Program-made: the position numbers and the translations under genes | Assembly (NCBI GenBank): GCA_963818505.1 | Contig: CAWFSJ010000001.1 | Location: forward strand, 62,001-126,000 | DNA from: JADKAV01 sp963818505 | GTDB lineage: Bacteria > Actinomycetota > Actinomycetes > S36-B12 > UBA10799 | Direction: 5' to 3' | DNA length: 64,000 nt | Notes under the pieces: generated by a model | The model's database searches: none | What the model was told of the DNA's origin: nothing | Seen by the model: the letters and a program-made list of their open reading frames with translations, nothing else | Shown here: in pieces, positions 26,814-35,555 of the stretch | How the letters are laid out: every line of letters begins with the position of its first letter | Numbering within the stretch: position 1 is the stretch's first letter

Positions 26814-27287
26814 ATGGGCGTTGAGATTGAACGCAAGTTCCTGGTAGTGGGCGACTCGTGGCGCGAGCATGTGAAGAAGGCCACTCACATCATGCAGGGG
26901 TACCTGTCCGACGAGCAGGAGGCCACTGTGCGGGTACGGGTGAAGGGTGACATCGGTTACATAACCATCAAAGGCCACACCTCGGGGGTGTCGCGCAGCG
27001 AATACGAGTACGAGATTCCCGCTGACGATGCCCGGGCGATGCTGACCGAATTGGCGACCGGGCCGATCATCGACAAGGTGCGCCACCTCATCGACGTGAG
27101 TGGTCACACCTGGGAACTCGACGTCTTCGCCGGTGACAACGAGCCCTTGGTGATGGCCGAGATCGAATTGGCTTCCGAGGCTGAACAGTTCGAGCTCCCC
27201 GAGTGGGCGGGCCAGGAGGTCTCGGACGACTCCCGGTACTACAACGTGAACCTCGCCCGCGCACCTTACGGTAGTTGGGACCGTTGA
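26814..27287 (+). CDS. CYTH-domain protein (triphosphate tunnel enzyme)
   Basis: The 157-residue protein begins GVEIERKFLV, the ExExK signature of CYTH/triphosphate tunnel enzymes. It continues with alternating basic and acidic strands (TVRVRVKGDIGYITIKG, YEYEIP, WELDVFAG, VMAEIELASE) that line the tunnel. Bacterial members of this length are usually inorganic triphosphatases. A second, more distant CYTH-like protein lies 640 bp downstream. Confidence 0.88.
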   Translation: MGVEIERKFLVVGDSWREHVKKATHIMQGYLSDEQEATVRVRVKGDIGYITIKGHTSGVSRSEYEYEIPADDARAMLTELATGPIIDKVRHLIDVSGHTWELDVFAGDNEPLVMAEIELASEAEQFELPEWAGQEVSDDSRYYNVNLARAPYGSWDR

Positions 27288-27291
27288 GGAC

Positions 27292-27912
27292 ATGAGGCAC
27301 GTGAAGCCTGTGGCGTTGGCGGTTGTGCTCTGCGCGTCGGGCATGGTGCCCGCGGCGGCCCTGCCCACAGAATTGCCCCCACGCTCGATCACCCATCAGA
27401 ACTCGCAGTACTGGAGTTGGGCCGGACCGCGCAATTGGGTGTCTGCCGACGGTGCCTACGGGATCCTCATCACATCGGGCAACGGGCTGCTGTCGCTGGA
27501 CTACGGTTTCAGTTCCATCGTGTGCGCCAGCGGGGCCACGGTCCAGGAGTCAGTTGCGAACTACTTCGCGGGGCAACGGACGAGCTTGAGGCAGTCCTTG
27601 CGGTCCAATTGGCGACGTTCGGCCATCGACTCCTCACGGATCCGCCAACTGCCCGAGGCTGCGTACGGTCCGTTGTACTTCCGGCAATCGTTCACAGTCA
27701 GTGGCCGGGCACAGGGCCGCGGTTTCGGTGGAGAGGTGGTGCTCGACTACTCGCTGGCCAGCGGTCCCACATACTGCTACTCGCGCAACCAGTCCCGCAC
27801 GGCACCTGCGCAGGGTTTGCGCACATCGATCCGGCAACTGCGATCTGTACAGGGCTCGATCGCCTACTTCGGACCCGGCGTGCCAGGCGGCGCTCCTGGC
27901 ACCGAGGATTGA
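27292..27912 (+). CDS. Exported protein of unknown function
   Basis: The 206-residue protein has a Sec signal (basic MRHVKP, hydrophobic core, PAAALP cleavage region) and then a globular part rich in Trp, Ser and Tyr with a single Cys pair (IVCASG near residue 78 and TYCYS near residue 162). I do not recognise the family. The ATG is 5 bp after the CYTH stop and a CYTH-like gene follows 17 bp later, so all three seem to be one operon. Confidence 0.7.
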   Translation: MRHVKPVALAVVLCASGMVPAAALPTELPPRSITHQNSQYWSWAGPRNWVSADGAYGILITSGNGLLSLDYGFSSIVCASGATVQESVANYFAGQRTSLRQSLRSNWRRSAIDSSRIRQLPEAAYGPLYFRQSFTVSGRAQGRGFGGEVVLDYSLASGPTYCYSRNQSRTAPAQGLRTSIRQLRSVQGSIAYFGPGVPGGAPGTED

Positions 27913-27928
27913 GAGGAACACCGAAACC

Positions 27929-28741
27929 ATGGCCAAACGACAGAACGTCACGTCGCGGGAGTACAAGGTGATGCTGTTGGCATCACGCTTCGACGGCGAT
28001 GAGACCACACTCAACTCCACCATCGATGTCTTCTGGACTGAGTTCGGTGAGGCACTTGAGGCCTTGGGGATCCCGGTCGAGGGTAACTTCAACGAGGTCA
28101 AGGCGCGCAGGCTGATCCGCTTCTTCGACACCGACGCCCATCAGTTGAACGCCGATCAGTACATCGTGCGCGAACGCGAGGACGTGGCCACCGGCGAGCG
28201 CGAAGTGACGCTCAAGTTCCGCCACGCCGACCGGTACGTGGCAGCAGACCGTCAGATGCAGCCCGCTGAGGAAAGCGGGTCGAAGACGAAGTTCGAGGAA
28301 GACGTCAAGCCGCCGTTCGTCAGCGTATACAGCTTCTCCACGACCCAGCCCCTCGAGTCGGGCAAAGTGATCGAGCGCTTACGCGACGTTGCCGAGATGT
28401 TCCCCGGGCTTCCCGAGGACCTCGAGGACCTGCCCGCTGAGGCGCCGCTGGTCCTGGTGTCCGACTTCGTCGGCCGGGAGATCGTGCTGGAAGGGGCAAG
28501 CGTCCTGCTGGGCAAACGTGACGTGGCCAGCGAGTGCGCCATCGTCGCCTGGTACGACGAAGGTGAGCAGGACACGACTCCAGTGGTCGTCGAGTTCAGC
28601 TTCAAGTACGGCGACGACCTCGAGGACTACCGGGGATCGATCGCTCGGGACGCCTACACCGTGCTGGAGTTACTGCAGACCACCATGACCGATTGGGTCG
28701 ATCCCAACCCTGTGACCAAGACCGCGTTCGTCTACCGGTAG
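27929..28741 (+). CDS. CYTH-like protein of unknown function
   Basis: ATG 27929 follows GAGAGGA. The 270-residue soluble protein has features suggesting a divergent CYTH/tunnel fold: EYKVMLLASRF near the start, RRLIRFFDTDAHQLNADQYI, VREREDVATGEREVTLKFR and later VVVEFSFKYGD. The classical ExExK is not clearly present, so the catalytic state is uncertain. It is the last gene of the SDR-CYTH-exported-CYTH-like run. Confidence 0.6.
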   Translation: MAKRQNVTSREYKVMLLASRFDGDETTLNSTIDVFWTEFGEALEALGIPVEGNFNEVKARRLIRFFDTDAHQLNADQYIVREREDVATGEREVTLKFRHADRYVAADRQMQPAEESGSKTKFEEDVKPPFVSVYSFSTTQPLESGKVIERLRDVAEMFPGLPEDLEDLPAEAPLVLVSDFVGREIVLEGASVLLGKRDVASECAIVAWYDEGEQDTTPVVVEFSFKYGDDLEDYRGSIARDAYTVLELLQTTMTDWVDPNPVTKTAFVYR

Positions 28742-28745
28742 TAGG

Positions 28746-28811
28746 GATCGCGACGGCTGCCACAGCAAGCCCTGCCAACTTCGCCGGTAGTGCGGCAACC
28801 AAGTCGCGATC
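28746..28811. terminator. Possible long-loop dyad between convergent genes
   Basis: GATCGCGAC (28746-28754) and GTCGCGATC (28803-28811) are perfect 9-bp complements with 48 nt between them containing smaller GC-rich pairings. The dyad lies between the stops of the CYTH-like gene and the SLC13 permease. It is a weak terminator candidate because there is no T-run. Confidence 0.25.
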
Positions 28812-28846
28812 GGCACCAGTCCTGCGTGGCGCCTGGAGGACATCGC

Positions 28847-30505
28847 TCAGATGACCAGCACGTAGGACACCGCGATCACGCTGATCAGACAGACCACGAA
28901 CAGCGGAATGCCGAACTTCACGAACGACCCCATGCGGTAGCGGCCCGGTTGCATGACCATCATGTTCGACTGATGACTGAACGGGTTGATGAAGGTGAAC
29001 GAGATGCAGGTGCCGATCAGGGCGAGCAGGACGATGGGGTCGATGCCCAGTCCTGCGGCCAGGGTCAGCCCTACCGGCGTGAGAATCGAGGCCGCAGCGG
29101 CATTCGTTGTGACGTTCGTCAGGATCGCGGTCGCCAATGCCAACGTGATCACGACCGCGGTGAGACTTCCCGCTGAGATCGTGGTGATCGCATCGGAGAG
29201 CAGATCCGCCAGGCCGCTTTCCACCACGACCGCACCCAGCCCGACCGACCCGGCCAGGATGAACAGCACGTTCCAGTCCAGGGCCCGCACTGCGGCACGG
29301 GGGGTCAGCACGCCGGTCACGACCATGAGTACGGCGCCGGTGAACGCGGCCACCTCCACCCGGGCCAGACCGAAAGTCGCCGAGATGATGACCGCGGCCA
29401 GGATGGCCAACGCCCACCGCGTGCGACCAGGCTGCGGGGCCTTGCCCGCGGCGTCCTGCCACAGGCCGATGTCGGAGTGCTCACGCAGTGCCTCGACACT
29501 CTCGCACGTCAGGTAGATCGTGTCGCCAGCTTCGGCCCGAGTCTCTGGCAGGGGTTCCTCGGTGCGTGCAGCGATGACGTCGACGTCGCCGTGGCCCTCA
29601 AGATCACCGAGTGTGCCGAGTTCGCCGGGGGCGACGGAGGCCGCATAGAGCCGCTGCTCGGAGAGCCCGAAACGGGGGCTGCCCCACAAGGCGCTGACCC
29701 CGGACTCGGTGGCCTGGAACACCAGGGTGTCGCCCGCGGCGAGCGGGGTATCGGTTTTGAGCCGTTCGTTGCCGCGGTGTATTCCCAGCAACCGGTACTC
29801 CTGGGTGGTCGCGATGCCGAGATCCTCAGCCAGCCTGCCGATTCCGATGGCGCCGGCGGCCACCGGCATCTCGACTCGCCAATCGAGGTCGAGGTCCGGT
29901 GACTCCTGCGCGGCGCTGAATGCTCTCGGTGAGGCGATGAGCAGCCATACCCAGCCGATCACGCACACGGGAAGAGCGACCGCCGCGAAGGAGAACATTC
30001 CCACCTCGACGCCGGAATTGCCGGCAATACCAGCGATCAGCAGGTTGGAACTCGTGCCGACCAGTGTTGTGGAACCGGCCAGCGTGGTGGCGTGTGCCAT
30101 CGGCAGCAGCACCTGTCGAGCGGGGATGCCCCTGGTCTGCTGCAACTCCTTCACGGCAGGAATAAGCATGGCCACAATTGGCGTCGTGTTGATCAGCGCA
30201 GAGGTGATGCCGACGGGCACGACCAGGCGTCGTAGCGTCTGGCCGGCCGTTTGCACGGTCGCAAGCAATCGCCACGCCACACGTGAGACCACTCCAGTGT
30301 GGATCACGCCTTTGGCGATGACCAGCATCGCCGCGACGGTGATCACACCCCCGTTACTGAGCCCTGAGAACAACTGGGAGGGTTCGGCGATGCCCGTCAC
30401 GGCCGCTGCCGCCAGACCGCAAGCGAGCGCCAGGACCGGCGGCACCTTTCCCGAGGCCATTCCCACCAGAGTCAGGATCACGATGGCAGCAGCCAGATAG
30501 ATCAT
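28847..30505 (-). CDS. SLC13/DASS-type permease with paired TrkA-C (RCK_C) domains
   Basis: The 552-residue protein has two membrane halves (about residues 1-190 and 365-552) flanking a cytoplasmic insert with two RCK_C-like repeats (around EYRLLGIHRGNERL and DVDVIAARTEEPLPETRAEAG). Family signatures are visible: SALINTTPIVAMLIPAV and TTLVGTSSNLL in the first half, LTNVTTNAAAASILTPVG and INPFSHQSNMMV in the second. The family moves dicarboxylates, sulfate or related anions with sodium or protons. Substrate unknown. Confidence 0.88.
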   Translation of the reverse strand: MIYLAAAIVILTLVGMASGKVPPVLALACGLAAAAVTGIAEPSQLFSGLSNGGVITVAAMLVIAKGVIHTGVVSRVAWRLLATVQTAGQTLRRLVVPVGITSALINTTPIVAMLIPAVKELQQTRGIPARQVLLPMAHATTLAGSTTLVGTSSNLLIAGIAGNSGVEVGMFSFAAVALPVCVIGWVWLLIASPRAFSAAQESPDLDLDWRVEMPVAAGAIGIGRLAEDLGIATTQEYRLLGIHRGNERLKTDTPLAAGDTLVFQATESGVSALWGSPRFGLSEQRLYAASVAPGELGTLGDLEGHGDVDVIAARTEEPLPETRAEAGDTIYLTCESVEALREHSDIGLWQDAAGKAPQPGRTRWALAILAAVIISATFGLARVEVAAFTGAVLMVVTGVLTPRAAVRALDWNVLFILAGSVGLGAVVVESGLADLLSDAITTISAGSLTAVVITLALATAILTNVTTNAAAASILTPVGLTLAAGLGIDPIVLLALIGTCISFTFINPFSHQSNMMVMQPGRYRMGSFVKFGIPLFVVCLISVIAVSYVLVI

Positions 30506-30545
30506 TGTGTTCCTCTCGGCGTGTGCAGCGAAGGTTACCGGAGAG

Positions 30546-30565
30546 TGAACGGTGGGTGCCGTTCA
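30546..30565 (-). terminator. Short stem-loop after the polyamine ABC operon
   Basis: TGAACGG and CCGTTCA form a perfect 7-bp stem with a 6-nt loop, 35 bp beyond the potC stop in the direction of transcription. No T-run is seen. It could end the potABCD-like operon before the SLC13 gene. Confidence 0.35.
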
Positions 30566-30599
30566 TAGAGCAAAGTGCAACGGTTTGTTGGTGCAGCTG

Positions 30600-31400
30600 T
30601 CAGACGGCGCTGCGCGCTGCATCCTCGGAGAGTCGCTGTGCCAGGTAGATGGGGATGATCGAGATGATGACCAAGGCGGCGGCGACGACGTTCACAATGG
30701 GTGCCTGCTGGGGCCGGAAGAGGTTGTTGAAGATCCACAGGGGCAGTGTCTGAACCCCAGGTCCGGCAGTGAACGTTGTCACGATGATCTCGTCGAAGGA
30801 CAACCCGAAGGCCAGCAGCGCACCGGCGACAAGTGCCGCGCGCATGTTGGGGAAGACCACATGGCGGAAGGTGAAAGCCCGCGAAGCGCCGAGGTCCATC
30901 GAAGCCTCGACGATGTCGCCGCCGAGCCTGCGAAGTCTTGCTGAGACGTTGTTGAACACCACGACTATGCAGAACGTCGCGTGGGCCACGACAAGCGTGA
31001 AGAACGTCAGCCCACCCAAGAATGACGTGAACATCGTGTTCAATGCCAGACCGGTCACGATGCCCGGCAGCGCGATCGGCAGCACCACCAGCAGCGAGAT
31101 GGCGTTGTGGCCGAAGAACTTCGTTCCCGACAAAGCGAAGGACACCAGCGTTCCGAGTACCAGCGCAATGAGGGTCGCAGCAGTCGCAACCAGGATTGAG
31201 GTGAGTAGCGCACTGCGTACGCCCTCGTTGTCGAGCGCCTTAGCCCACCATTCGAGCGTGAATCCCGGCGGTGGCCACGTGAAGGTCAGGCTGGTGTTGA
31301 AGGAGTTGACCAGGATTATGAGCAGCGGGATGTAGATCAGCGCAAGCACGAGCGAGAAGATCGTCGCCAGTACCCACTTCATGGGCTTGGTCATGGTCAT
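30600..31400 (-). CDS. potC: Spermidine/putrescine-type ABC transporter permease (PotC-like)
   Basis: The 266-residue protein has six transmembrane helices and the ABC importer EAA loop EASMDLGASRAFTFRHVVFP (about residues 165-184), followed by the FGLSFDEIIVT helix typical of PotC. It would pair with the permease at 31411 to form the channel. It is the last gene of a minus-strand operon: potA, binding protein, potB, potC. Confidence 0.9.
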   Translation of the reverse strand: MTMTKPMKWVLATIFSLVLALIYIPLLIILVNSFNTSLTFTWPPPGFTLEWWAKALDNEGVRSALLTSILVATAATLIALVLGTLVSFALSGTKFFGHNAISLLVVLPIALPGIVTGLALNTMFTSFLGGLTFFTLVVAHATFCIVVVFNNVSARLRRLGGDIVEASMDLGASRAFTFRHVVFPNMRAALVAGALLAFGLSFDEIIVTTFTAGPGVQTLPLWIFNNLFRPQQAPIVNVVAAALVIISIIPIYLAQRLSEDAARSAV

Positions 31401-31410
31401 GAGCGCGACC

Positions 31411-32280
31411 TCACAAGTTGTCCAGGGCGCCCGTACGGCGCACTGCCGTCAGGTACCCGATCATGATGATGACGGTCATGCTGGCAACTGCCGCGGCGAA
31501 GGGCAGATCCGTCGAGAAGCTCTGGTACACGACGTTTCCCAGCATCTGCGACTTCCCTCCGACCAGCTGCACGGTGATGTAGTCCCCGAGGCTCAAGGAG
31601 AACGTGAAGATGGAACCCGCGACCAACGAGGGGAACACCATCGGAAGCAGAACGCTGCGGAAGGTTCGGGCTGAGGACGCGCCGAGGTCCGACGAAGCGT
31701 CCAACAGTGACTGAGGAACATTCTGCATGCCCACGTACACCGGAAGGATCATGTACGGCAACCACAGGTACGTCAGCACGACCACGACGGCCACCCAGCC
31801 GAAGCCGGGGCTTGCACCGAAGGTCGACTCCAGCACGCCTCCCTCAGGGCTGAAGATCACCCGCCACGCGTAGACCTTCACGAGGTACGAGGCCCACAGT
31901 GGCGTGAGCATCAGGGCAATGAGCAACGGCTGCCAGCGCGGCGATGCGACCCTGGCCATGAACAGGGAGATCGGTACTGCCAGGACCAGGCAGATCAATG
32001 TGACGGCGATCGCCACTGCGAGGGTCCGCAGTGCGACCGTGATGTAAGCGGGGTCGGTGAAGAGCCGCTGGAAGTTCTCTGTGGTGAAGGCCCTTACCAG
32101 TTCCCCGGTGAAGGAGTCCGTCGTCCAGAACGCAGTGACGAAGAGCATCACGAGGGGCAGGACGTATAGAAGCACGAGCCATGCCATGGGCGCAGCCAGC
32201 AGTCCGGCGATGCGCATGCCGCCGTGCCGGTGCAGGTAGCCCTGCCACTGGCGCACAGGGCTCGTGGCCGCGGAACTCAC
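31411..32280 (-). CDS. potB: Spermidine/putrescine-type ABC transporter permease (PotB-like)
   Basis: The 289-residue protein has six transmembrane helices after a basic N-terminus. The EAA loop is DASSDLGASSARTFRSVLLP (about residues 200-219), next to SLGDYITVQLVGGKSQM, a stretch conserved in PotB. It ends 10 bp before the start of potC. A strong hairpin (32303-32340) lies between this gene and the binding-protein gene upstream. Confidence 0.9.
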   Translation of the reverse strand: MSSAATSPVRQWQGYLHRHGGMRIAGLLAAPMAWLVLLYVLPLVMLFVTAFWTTDSFTGELVRAFTTENFQRLFTDPAYITVALRTLAVAIAVTLICLVLAVPISLFMARVASPRWQPLLIALMLTPLWASYLVKVYAWRVIFSPEGGVLESTFGASPGFGWVAVVVVLTYLWLPYMILPVYVGMQNVPQSLLDASSDLGASSARTFRSVLLPMVFPSLVAGSIFTFSLSLGDYITVQLVGGKSQMLGNVVYQSFSTDLPFAAAVASMTVIIMIGYLTAVRRTGALDNL

Positions 32281-32302
32281 AGTGTCTCCTCCAAGGAACT
32301 GA

Positions 32303-32340
32303 CGTCCGTGCCGGCGATGGGGTCACCGCCGGCACGGACG
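32303..32340 (-). terminator. Intra-operon hairpin between binding-protein gene and potB
   Basis: CGTCCGTGCCGGCG (32303-32316) and CGCCGGCACGGACG (32327-32340) form a perfect 14-bp GC-rich stem with a 10-nt loop. It starts 5 nt after the stop of the binding-protein gene. There is no T-run and the potB ribosome binding site (GGAGGAG) follows, so complete termination is unlikely. A 3' end protecting the upstream message, giving more binding protein than permease, is the usual role of such hairpins in ABC operons. Confidence 0.7.
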
Positions 32341-32345
32341 CGCTA

Positions 32346-33548
32346 TCAGCTGGAACGCAGGCTCGTCCAGGTGGCCACCCAGTCCTTGTAGGGCACACAA
32401 GTGACGTCGGTACGCCCGTCGAGGCACTTCTCCGTGGGCGTCGTCCAGTAGTAGACGTTCGTCCAGAAGTCCTCATTGTCGGCGTGGAACTGGTTGCAGT
32501 GATCCTCGTTCTGCGTCAGGGCACACGACTTCTCGTTGGCCGGCGCCTCGCCGAAGTACTCCGCGATCTGCGCGTTGACCTCGGGCGAGACGATGTAGTC
32601 CATCCACTGGTAGGCGCAGTTGATGTTCGTGGTGTCCTTGGCGACCATCCACGTGTCCGACCATCCGGTGGCGCCTTCGGTCGGCTTCGTCGCGCCCACC
32701 AGTTCGCTGTCGGCGTTGGCCGTGTTGGCGGTCAGCTGCCAGCCCTGGCCCTGAACGATGGAGCCGGTGGCCAGGCCGTTGGCTTGCTTGGCGTAGTCAG
32801 CCCAGTACTCGCCGACAAGCGGCTTCTGCTGCTCGAGCAGCGCCTTGGCCGCGTCGAACTGCGTCTGGTCCAGGGAGTAGGGGTTGGTGATCCCCAGATC
32901 GGGCTGCGTAGCCATCAGGTATACGGCAGCATCCGCGATGTAGATCGCGTCGTCGTAGGGTGAGACCTTCCCGGCCAGGGGCGAGTCGGACTCCCACATG
33001 TCCTTCCAGGAGGTCGGCTCTGTCGACTGCTTCTCCATGTTGTACAGAAGCAGGTTGGCGCCGCGGCCGTGCGGGATCCCGTAGTTGACGCCGTCGACGG
33101 TGTTCCACTGCTTGTCCTTCAAGCCGGGGAAGATGTCGGCGTAGTTGGGCACCAGCGAGGTGTTCACCGGCTGTACAAGGTCGCCGTATACCAGACGCAG
33201 CGAGGCGTCACCGGACGCGGAGACGACGTCGTAGCCGCCCTTCTTGAACAGGTCGAAGGCCTCGTTGGACGTTCCGAAGGTCTTCACGTCCACCTGGCAA
33301 CCAGTCTGCTTCTCAAAGGGAGTCACCCAGTCGACGGCCGGATCGGTGGAACCGTCCTCGGCGTAGCCGGGCCACGCCAGCACGCTCAGCTGTCCTTCGC
33401 CGGCGCCCACGGGCCCGGCGTACGCGGTCGCCTCAGGTGCCGCCGGTGAACTCTGCGACGAACTGCCACTGTCCGAGCTACACCCTGCCAGGGCGAGCCC
33501 GGCGACGGTCAACCCGGCGCCTAGCTTCATCAATTTGCTTCTTCGCAC
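32346..33548 (-). CDS. potD: Polyamine-type ABC transporter substrate-binding lipoprotein (PotD-like)
   Basis: GTG 33548 with AGGAGG 7-12 nt upstream gives a 400-residue protein with a lipoprotein signal (AGLALAGCSS, lipidated Cys about residue 24). A serine-rich linker and a periplasmic-binding fold follow, starting LSVLAWPGYAEDG, which is the PotD-like first strand, then FEKQTGCQVDVKTFGTSNE. The C-terminal part has extra cysteines (CALTQNEDHC, KCLDGRTDVTCVPY) likely forming disulfides. The ligand is probably a polyamine, but other amines are possible. Confidence 0.88.
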   Translation of the reverse strand: MRRSKLMKLGAGLTVAGLALAGCSSDSGSSSQSSPAAPEATAYAGPVGAGEGQLSVLAWPGYAEDGSTDPAVDWVTPFEKQTGCQVDVKTFGTSNEAFDLFKKGGYDVVSASGDASLRLVYGDLVQPVNTSLVPNYADIFPGLKDKQWNTVDGVNYGIPHGRGANLLLYNMEKQSTEPTSWKDMWESDSPLAGKVSPYDDAIYIADAAVYLMATQPDLGITNPYSLDQTQFDAAKALLEQQKPLVGEYWADYAKQANGLATGSIVQGQGWQLTANTANADSELVGATKPTEGATGWSDTWMVAKDTTNINCAYQWMDYIVSPEVNAQIAEYFGEAPANEKSCALTQNEDHCNQFHADNEDFWTNVYYWTTPTEKCLDGRTDVTCVPYKDWVATWTSLRSS

Positions 33549-33594
33549 TTGCTTTCCTCCTGCGTGATTGGCTGACCGCCGGCATCTCCGACGA

Positions 33595-34647
33595 TCAGTT
33601 GGTGACTGGGTGTGCAACGGGGTATTCGGAGCTCGTGTCCCACACGACCGTGACCTCTTCGCCGATCGGGGCGACCTCGTCGGCGTTCGCCCGGTTGGGG
33701 ACATGGGCCACGAGGGTGTCGCCGGCCGGCGTCCGGATCGCGTACCGGGTGCCGGCGCCGAGGTACACGACGTTCGCGACGGTTCCGTCCGCGCAGTTCT
33801 CGCCGGGTCCGGCAGCAGTGCCAGTGGCTCGGATGCGCACTTTCTCGGGACGCAGGCTGAATGTGCCGGTTTTGCCCAGCAGCCTCTGCGCGCTCGCATC
33901 GTCGAGCAGGTTCGTGGTGCCGACGAAGCCCGCGACGAACTCGGTGGCAGGGTGCTCGTAGACCTCAGCCGCGGTTCCGACCTGTTCGATGCCGCCGGCG
34001 TTGAAGACGGCGACCCGATCGGACATGGTCAACGCTTCCTCCTGATCGTGTGTCACGAAGATGAAGGTGATGCCGACTTCACGCTGGATCGCCTTCAGTT
34101 CGATCTGCATCTGCTCGCGCAACTTCAGGTCCAGGGCGCCCAGCGGCTCATCCAGGAGCAGCACTCGTGGGTGGTTCACCAGCGCCCTGGCCAGTGCGAC
34201 CCGCTGGCGCTGGCCGCCGGAGAGTTGCTTGGGCCGTCTGTCCGCGTAGCCCTCGAGGCGCACGCTGGCCAGGGCCGCGGTGGCCCGCTCCTTGCGTTGC
34301 GCTTTGGCGACCTTCTTCACTTTGAGTCCGTACTCAACGTTCTCGAGCACCGACATGTGCGGGAAGAGGGCGTAGTCCTGGAAGACGGTGTTCACGTCCC
34401 GGTCGAACGGCGGGACCTGGGAGACGTCCACCCCACCGAGGTGGATGCTGCCGGCACTGGGCAGTTCGAAGCCGGCGATCATGCGCAGCACCGTGGTCTT
34501 GCCAGAACCGGACGGTCCGAGAAGGGTCAGGAACTCGCCGTCGTACACGTCTAGATCCACGTCCGAGACCGCGACGACCCCACCCGGGAACTCCTTGCGC
34601 AGGCCGCGGATGCTGATGGCGACATTCGGGGTCTGTTGCTCAGGCAT
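33595..34647 (-). CDS. potA: Spermidine/putrescine-type ABC transporter ATPase (PotA-like)
   Basis: The 350-residue protein has Walker A GPSGSGKTT (about residue 41), Q-loop FQDYALFPHM, signature LSGGQRQRVALARAL, Walker B VLLLDEPLGALD, H-loop FVTHDQEEAL and a C-terminal TOBE regulatory domain (FSLRPEKVRI). It energises import through the two permeases encoded downstream. It is the first gene of the operon. A dyad at 34677-34696, 30 bp before its ATG, is a candidate control site. Confidence 0.92.
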   Translation of the reverse strand: MPEQQTPNVAISIRGLRKEFPGGVVAVSDVDLDVYDGEFLTLLGPSGSGKTTVLRMIAGFELPSAGSIHLGGVDVSQVPPFDRDVNTVFQDYALFPHMSVLENVEYGLKVKKVAKAQRKERATAALASVRLEGYADRRPKQLSGGQRQRVALARALVNHPRVLLLDEPLGALDLKLREQMQIELKAIQREVGITFIFVTHDQEEALTMSDRVAVFNAGGIEQVGTAAEVYEHPATEFVAGFVGTTNLLDDASAQRLLGKTGTFSLRPEKVRIRATGTAAGPGENCADGTVANVVYLGAGTRYAIRTPAGDTLVAHVPNRANADEVAPIGEEVTVVWDTSSEYPVAHPVTN

Positions 34648-34676
34648 TCATCACTTCCACAGCAATTGTTCGGATC

Positions 34677-34696
34677 AGGTTAGAGAAGCGTAACCT
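34677..34696 (-). promoter_or_regulatory. Small dyad upstream of potA
   Basis: AGGTTA (34677-34682) and TAACCT (34691-34696) are perfect inverted 6-bp half-sites with an 8-nt spacer, 30 bp before the potA ATG. It may be an operator for the polyamine operon. The AT-poor genome makes this modestly unusual, but the half-sites are short. Confidence 0.3.
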
Positions 34697-34697
34697 A

Positions 34698-34723
34698 CGG
34701 TTTCCGCAGTAAGCGCGAAACCG
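34698..34723 (-). terminator. Stem-loop between dsbA-like gene and potA
   Basis: CGGTTTC (34698-34704) and GAAACCG (34717-34723) form a 7-bp stem with a 12-nt loop, 73 bp beyond the stop of the minus-strand DsbA-family gene. No T-run follows. It could end that transcript or be part of the potA leader together with the dyad beside it. Confidence 0.3.
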
Positions 34724-34796
34724 AAGGGTTGGAATCGAGTTTTTCCAGCGACCTGGCGCACCAATCCGCACTAGGGAATTGGCCGGGCTGTTATCT

Positions 34797-35480
34797 CGCC
34801 CATGCCTTGTCGAGAACATCGGCCAGAACCTCGGGTGGCTGGGCTCCCGATACGCCGTAGGTCTGGTCGAACACGAAGAACGGCACGGCGGAGATGCCGT
34901 AGGCCTGGGCTTGGGCGATGTCTCGCTCAACCTGGTCGGTGTAGGCCGAACTCGTGAGGGTCTCGCGCACGCCTTCGGCAGGCAGCCCGGCCTCGAGCGC
35001 CAGTAAGCCCAACGAGTCGTGGTCGAACACCGAGCGGCTCTGGGTGAAGTGCGCTGAGAAGATAGCTTCGGCCATTGCCGGCTGGCGGTCGTGATCGGCG
35101 GCCAGGTGCAGGACGCGGTGGGCGTCCAGGGTCTGGCCGGTCAGGGAGTTCTCCAGGTTGAACTCAAGGCCCGCTCCCGCAGCGACCGCCGTGACCTGGC
35201 GCATCATCGACAGTGCTTGTTCGCGTCCCCCGCCGTAACGCTGGGCGAGATGATCCACTGCTGAGGTGGGCTCCTCGGGCGCGGACGGATCGAGTTGGAA
35301 CGACCTGAACACCACATCGGTCTCATCGCGATGTGCGAACCCCTGCAGCGCGAGATCCAGATTCCGCTTGCCGATGTAGCACCAGGGGCACACGACGTCT
35401 GACCAGATCTCGATCCTCACCCCCCGATCAAACACCATGGGTGGCGGCGGTTTCGCGGTACCTGCGAACTCGACGGTCAT
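34797..35480 (-). CDS. DsbA-family oxidoreductase, FrnE-like
   Basis: The protein has up to 229 residues. It contains a thioredoxin fold with CPWCYIG active site (about residue 31), a long helical insertion, and the cis-proline region AVPFFVFDQTYGVSGAQPPE. There is no signal peptide, as is usual for the cytoplasmic FrnE/polyketide-type group, so it is probably a cytoplasmic disulfide isomerase or GST-kappa-like enzyme. The true start may be an internal ATG (35438) or GTG just before RIEIWSDVVCPWC. Confidence 0.88.
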
Positions 35481-35555
35481 CAGGACAAACCGGGCATGAC
35501 TAGGCGGTCGCTGGGTAGCCTGTCCGGGAGGCGTTGAACACGAAGGGATACGTCG

